NCBI GenBank assembly: GCA_019454875.1
Contig: JACFNL010000027.1
Span: 1-38,858 of the forward strand
Direction of reading: 5' to 3'
DNA length: 38,858 nucleotides
Source: Candidatus Cloacimonadota bacterium
GTDB taxonomy: Bacteria > Muiribacteriota > UBA6191
Part shown: positions 36,041 through 38,858 of the stretch, piece after piece
How the letters are laid out: each line of letters begins with the position of its first letter
Numbering within the stretch: position 1 is the stretch's first letter
Notes under the pieces: model-generated
Told to the model about the DNA's origin: nothing
The model's input: the letters and a program-made list of their open reading frames with translations, nothing else
Databases searched by the model: none
Made by a program: the position numbers and the translations under genes

Positions 36041-37186
36041 ATGGCCGAAGTGAATTATGTGAGGGGTCTTGCCGGAGTAGTGGCAGATGAGTCAAGGATT
36101 TGCACAATTGATGGAGTCAAGGGCGAGCTTTATTATTACGGATATCCGATCCAGGTTCTGGCTGAAAAGTCTTCCTTTATGGAAATTTCATTTCTTCTGC
36201 TAAATGGAAAACTTCCTGCCAATCGACAGGAACTGGCTTCATTTGAAAAAGAGCTGTCGAGTCACAGGGAGATTCCGGGATTTGTAGAATCCATTATCAA
36301 GGCCTTCCCTAAAGAGGCCCATCCTATGAGCAGCTTACAGGCAGTTGTGGCAACCATGGGAATGCAGGAACCTGAGTCTTTGAATGATACCCTGGAAGGC
36401 AATCGAACCAGAGCTATTCGACTTACGGCTATGTTTCCTACCTTGGTTGCCTACATCCACAGACATAGAATGGGCCAGGAATTCATTCGCCCCAGACAGG
36501 ATTTGAGCCATGCGGCCAACTTCTTATATATGTTAAATGGTCAGGTACCTTCAGCCCAAATTGAAAAAATGTTTGATATCTGTCTGATTCTGCATGCAGA
36601 ACATACATTTAATGCATCTACTTTTGCAGGCAGGGTAATTGGCTCAACCCTGGCAAATCTGTATGCTTCAGTATCTGGAGCTGTTGGTGCTTTGTTTGGT
36701 CCCTTGCATGGGGGGGCAAATGAAATGGCTTTGGAAATGGTCAAATCTATTGGCAGTGTTGAAAAAGCGGACCCCTGGTTTGCTGATACAGTTTCAAAGA
36801 AGAAAAAGATCATGGGAATGGGGCATCGTGTCTATAAGACCATTGATCCAAGAGCTAAAATCATTCGCAGAATGCTGGAGGAGCTTGCTCATCAGAAGGG
36901 CGAGACCACGGGGCTAAAAATTCTGGATCGTCTCGCAGAACTGATGAGAAAAAAACTGGAGGGTACAGGTAAAGAAATCTGGCCTAATGTAGACTTCTAT
37001 TCAGGGAGTTTGTACACGCTGATGGGCATTGATTCTATTAACTTCACTCCAATCTTTGCTATATCAAGAATTACGGGCTGGTCGGCCCATATTCTGGAAC
37101 TTTGGTCGGATAACCGCTTATACAGGCCAAAAGCCCAGTATGTGGGTGAGAAAGATTTACCCTTCTTGCCTATAGATGCGCGTTAA
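36041..37186 (+). CDS. gltA: Citrate synthase (381 aa)
   Basis: It condenses acetyl-CoA and oxaloacetate to citrate at entry to the TCA cycle. The catalytic triad is visible: His223 in GPLHGGANE, His262 in MGMGHRVYKTIDPRA and Asp318 in NVDFYSG. The N-terminal signature GLAGVVADESRICTIDG ... LYYYGYPI and HAEHTFNAST are typical. The frame is open far upstream (to 35759), but ATG 36041 is the start: GGAAGGGAG precedes it with good spacing, and the length fits short bacterial citrate synthases. The last 11 bases overlap the lytic transglycosylase gene, an unexpected partner. No regulatory NADH-binding domain of the long type is present. Confidence 0.95.
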   Translation: MAEVNYVRGLAGVVADESRICTIDGVKGELYYYGYPIQVLAEKSSFMEISFLLLNGKLPANRQELASFEKELSSHREIPGFVESIIKAFPKEAHPMSSLQAVVATMGMQEPESLNDTLEGNRTRAIRLTAMFPTLVAYIHRHRMGQEFIRPRQDLSHAANFLYMLNGQVPSAQIEKMFDICLILHAEHTFNASTFAGRVIGSTLANLYASVSGAVGALFGPLHGGANEMALEMVKSIGSVEKADPWFADTVSKKKKIMGMGHRVYKTIDPRAKIIRRMLEELAHQKGETTGLKILDRLAELMRKKLEGTGKEIWPNVDFYSGSLYTLMGIDSINFTPIFAISRITGWSAHILELWSDNRLYRPKAQYVGEKDLPFLPIDAR

Positions 37187-38189
37187 TCTGATTTTTGTGT
37201 TTCTTTTTTGTTTTCTGCCTGGGTCTGTATTGTTGCAGGCCCAGGTGGAAGATGATTATGAAAAATCCTTTGATAGACTAAAATCTGCCTACAGTGGAAA
37301 GCAGAAGTTTTTTGATGTGCTTTCGGCTAACGAGTGGTTTGCCCTCCGTTCCCTTCTGAAGTCTAACGAGTCCGCAGATGAGTTAAGGGCATTTCTGGCG
37401 GGCCTCCCTGAGTTTGATCCGGTCTGGATCACAATCCGTTCCTATACAGCTCCTAAGCGGCAGCAGATCGCCACGGTAGCCAATCAGGCCAACGCCAGAA
37501 GTTCATTAAGTACTCAGGCCCTTGAAAAACAGAAGCAGTGGTATACCAGTAACCGTTCCGATCTTTTGCACATTGAACGGGTTACCAGTGTGAACGCTGA
37601 AATTCTGGCTTCAATCTACTACGCTGAGACCAAACTTTCCTCGTATAGACTGCCCCATGTCCTGTACCAAGTTCTTTTTACACAGATCCTGTTTTTAAAG
37701 AATGGGATTTTGAGTAATGAGCCGTCCCAGCTCGAGAGGCTTGAGAGACTTCTTAGGCTGGCCAGATCTTCACTGATTTCCCTGTTTAGATATGCCAGGG
37801 ATCACAAGGTATCTGCTGATACACTCCGCTCATCATGGGCTGGGGCTACGGGACCGATGCAACTTATGCCATTCAATTTTCATTTTCTTCGTGATGGAAA
37901 CGCCAATGGGGTTGTCCATGCTGAGGAGGAACTGGATTCCCTTTTTGGCGCAGCCTTATTTTTGGCGGCTAAGGGATGGGGTGAAAGTGAATATCAGGAC
38001 TTTTTACAGGGGAAAAATCGGGATCATCTAGTCAGGATTCTATTAAAATACAATGCTAGTTCCCCTTATGCACATGGTGTCCTGGATGCGGCCAATTCTT
38101 TGCGACAGATGGTTTTAGAATCTGAAAATAAAGTTTTAAAAGAGGTGAATCCTCAAATTGCTCCCGACTGGTTGAATACCTCTCCTTGA
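37176..38189 (+). CDS. MltB-like lytic transglycosylase (337 aa)
   Basis: A signal peptide (MRVNLIFVFLFCFLPGSVLLQA) directs it to the periplasm; there is no lipobox. The catalytic domain shows the SLT_2/MltB features. These are VNAEILASIYYAETKLSSY with candidate acid Glu151, then SWAGATGPMQLMPFNF (Trp221 onward, aligning with the MltB SWAGAMGQPQFMPSS), DGNANGVVHAEEELDSL and a final AAKGWG. It should cleave peptidoglycan between MurNAc and GlcNAc to form 1,6-anhydro ends. The domain is more diverged than housekeeping MltB, e.g. GPMQLMP for GQPQFMP. The ATG lies inside the citrate synthase gene, 11-bp overlap, and has no clear ribosome binding site, so translation probably depends on coupling. 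A terminator follows. Confidence 0.8.
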   Translation: MRVNLIFVFLFCFLPGSVLLQAQVEDDYEKSFDRLKSAYSGKQKFFDVLSANEWFALRSLLKSNESADELRAFLAGLPEFDPVWITIRSYTAPKRQQIATVANQANARSSLSTQALEKQKQWYTSNRSDLLHIERVTSVNAEILASIYYAETKLSSYRLPHVLYQVLFTQILFLKNGILSNEPSQLERLERLLRLARSSLISLFRYARDHKVSADTLRSSWAGATGPMQLMPFNFHFLRDGNANGVVHAEEELDSLFGAALFLAAKGWGESEYQDFLQGKNRDHLVRILLKYNASSPYAHGVLDAANSLRQMVLESENKVLKEVNPQIAPDWLNTSP

Positions 38190-38240
38190 TTCCTTATCAA
38201 GCCTGTGATAATCTGTTCGGCCAGGAAGATTATTTATGGG

Positions 38241-38260
38241 GTGGCCTCGGCCACTTTTTT
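38241..38260 (+). terminator. Intrinsic terminator after the lytic transglycosylase gene
   Basis: GTGGC (38241-38245), loop CTCG, GCCAC (38250-38254), then six T and a further T-rich stretch. It separates the citrate synthase/transglycosylase unit from rimP. Confidence 0.85.
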
Positions 38261-38300
38261 ATTTTCCTGAAAATTTGAATCTGGAAGTGATGGGAGTATC

Positions 38301-38741
38301 ATGGGAATGCCAAATGAAATTCAGGCAGTGCTTGAGCCAGTGCTGTTAGGCACGGGAGTTCATCTGTATTCCATTCATGTCGTGAATAGCCCGAAACAGA
38401 AAACCGTAGAAGTGTTTCTGGATAAGGCTGGCGGGTTGACCGTAGATGATTGCAGTTCCATTCACAGGAAGTTTCTGAAAAACTGTCCTGAAGCAGTCTG
38501 GGACGATTTTGACATTTCATTTTCGTCACCAGGAATCGGGCGCGACTGTCAGTTTCCAGTGGATTTTCTGTTCTATCCGGAGCGGGACTTTCTAATCCGA
38601 ACCAAGGAGGGCAAAGACCTTTGTGGTAAGGTGAAAATCCTGGACACAGAAAATCAGGAGCTACAAATAGAGGGTGATGCTTCTGTAGTTCGGCTCAAAT
38701 GGTCCGAAGTCAAACAAGCCCATTTTCACCTGCCTTTATAA
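38301..38741 (+). CDS. rimP: Ribosome maturation factor RimP (146 aa)
   Basis: RimP assists 30S subunit maturation in the cytoplasm. Family marks are LDKAGGLTVDDCSSIHRKF in the N-terminal alpha/beta domain and FDISFSSPGIGRDCQFPVDF, matching the usual LEVSSPGxxRxL segment; the C-terminal SH3-like domain follows (DLCGKVKILDTENQEL). GGGAG lies 4 nt before ATG 38301; ATG 38307 is an alternative. It sits directly upstream of nusA, the classic rimP-nusA order, with a 36-nt gap. Confidence 0.92.
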   Translation: MGMPNEIQAVLEPVLLGTGVHLYSIHVVNSPKQKTVEVFLDKAGGLTVDDCSSIHRKFLKNCPEAVWDDFDISFSSPGIGRDCQFPVDFLFYPERDFLIRTKEGKDLCGKVKILDTENQELQIEGDASVVRLKWSEVKQAHFHLPL

Positions 38742-38777
38742 TTCGTTCCCTTAACAATCAGTACTAGGAGAGATGTC

Positions 38778-38858
38778 ATGAAAGTCAATCTCGCTGCCGC
38801 ACTCAAAGAAATTCAGAAACAAAGAGGGATTCCAACCGAAGAAATGTTTTTGACATTG
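38778..38858 (+). CDS. nusA: Transcription elongation factor NusA, N-terminus only (cut by window end)
   Basis: The 27 visible codons (MKVNLAAALKEIQKQRGI...) match the start of the NusA N-terminal domain that contacts RNA polymerase. AGGAGA precedes the ATG with 6-nt spacing. Position right after rimP strongly supports the call; the remainder lies beyond the window. Confidence 0.85.
   Translation, partial: MKVNLAAALKEIQKQRGIPTEEMFLTL

Noticed and set aside
1-38858. CRISPR arrays, tRNA or rRNA genes, prophage
   Set aside because: No regularly spaced short repeats, no cloverleaf-like or rRNA-like stretch and no phage structural genes were seen; intergenic space is too short to hide a large RNA.

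Overview
The window reads as bacterial chromosome from a diderm, probably uncultivated, lineage. I see no tRNA, rRNA, CRISPR array, transposase or phage gene. The diderm call rests on an MltB-like lytic transglycosylase, two lipoprotein-type signal peptides and many Sec signal peptides. Coding density is very high, with stop/start overlaps and convergent genes 2 to 14 nt apart. I cannot name the phylum from sequence alone. Two giant secreted proteins, a SUMF1 domain and pseudopilins beside FecR-like and cNMP-binding proteins suggest a group such as Riflebacteria, but that is only an impression.

Layout. (1) 13-189: an unresolved coding fragment. (2) 236-9493 (+): a 3,085-aa exported protein with chitobiase-C-like Ig repeats, propeller-like stretches and a C-terminal SUMF1-type domain lacking the FGE cysteines. 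(3) 9496-19567 (-): a tightly packed nine-gene unit. In transcription order it encodes a PIN-PhoH ATPase, three prepilin-like proteins (PilV-, PilX/GspK- and PilW-like), a membrane-anchored FecR-domain protein, two tandem cyclic-nucleotide-binding proteins without an output domain, a HAMP membrane protein and a four-TM two-ectodomain protein. Several junctions overlap (ATGA, TGATG, TTGA), so it is almost certainly one operon. It looks like a surface/pseudopilus assembly joined to a sensory or second-messenger module. (4) 19621-20451 (+): a lipoprotein with a possible NlpC/P60-like C-terminus. (5) 20472-26656 (+): a three-gene module bracketed by a perfect 21-bp direct repeat. It holds a secreted putative zinc protease (HELRH plus a distal Glu) and two tandem secreted paralogues with near-identical ends and a strongly diverged core. 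(6) 26673-35900 (-): a 3,075-aa lipoprotein with many roughly 110-aa Ig/cadherin-like repeats and a BNR/Asp-box propeller. (7) 36041-38189 (+): citrate synthase overlapping an MltB-like lytic transglycosylase, ended by a clear intrinsic terminator. (8) 38301-end (+): rimP and the start of nusA.

The strongest candidates for something undescribed are the repeat-bracketed protease/mosaic-paralogue module and the nine-gene PhoH-pseudopilin-FecR-cNMP-HAMP operon. Both are inferred from gene order and motifs; no function has been shown.
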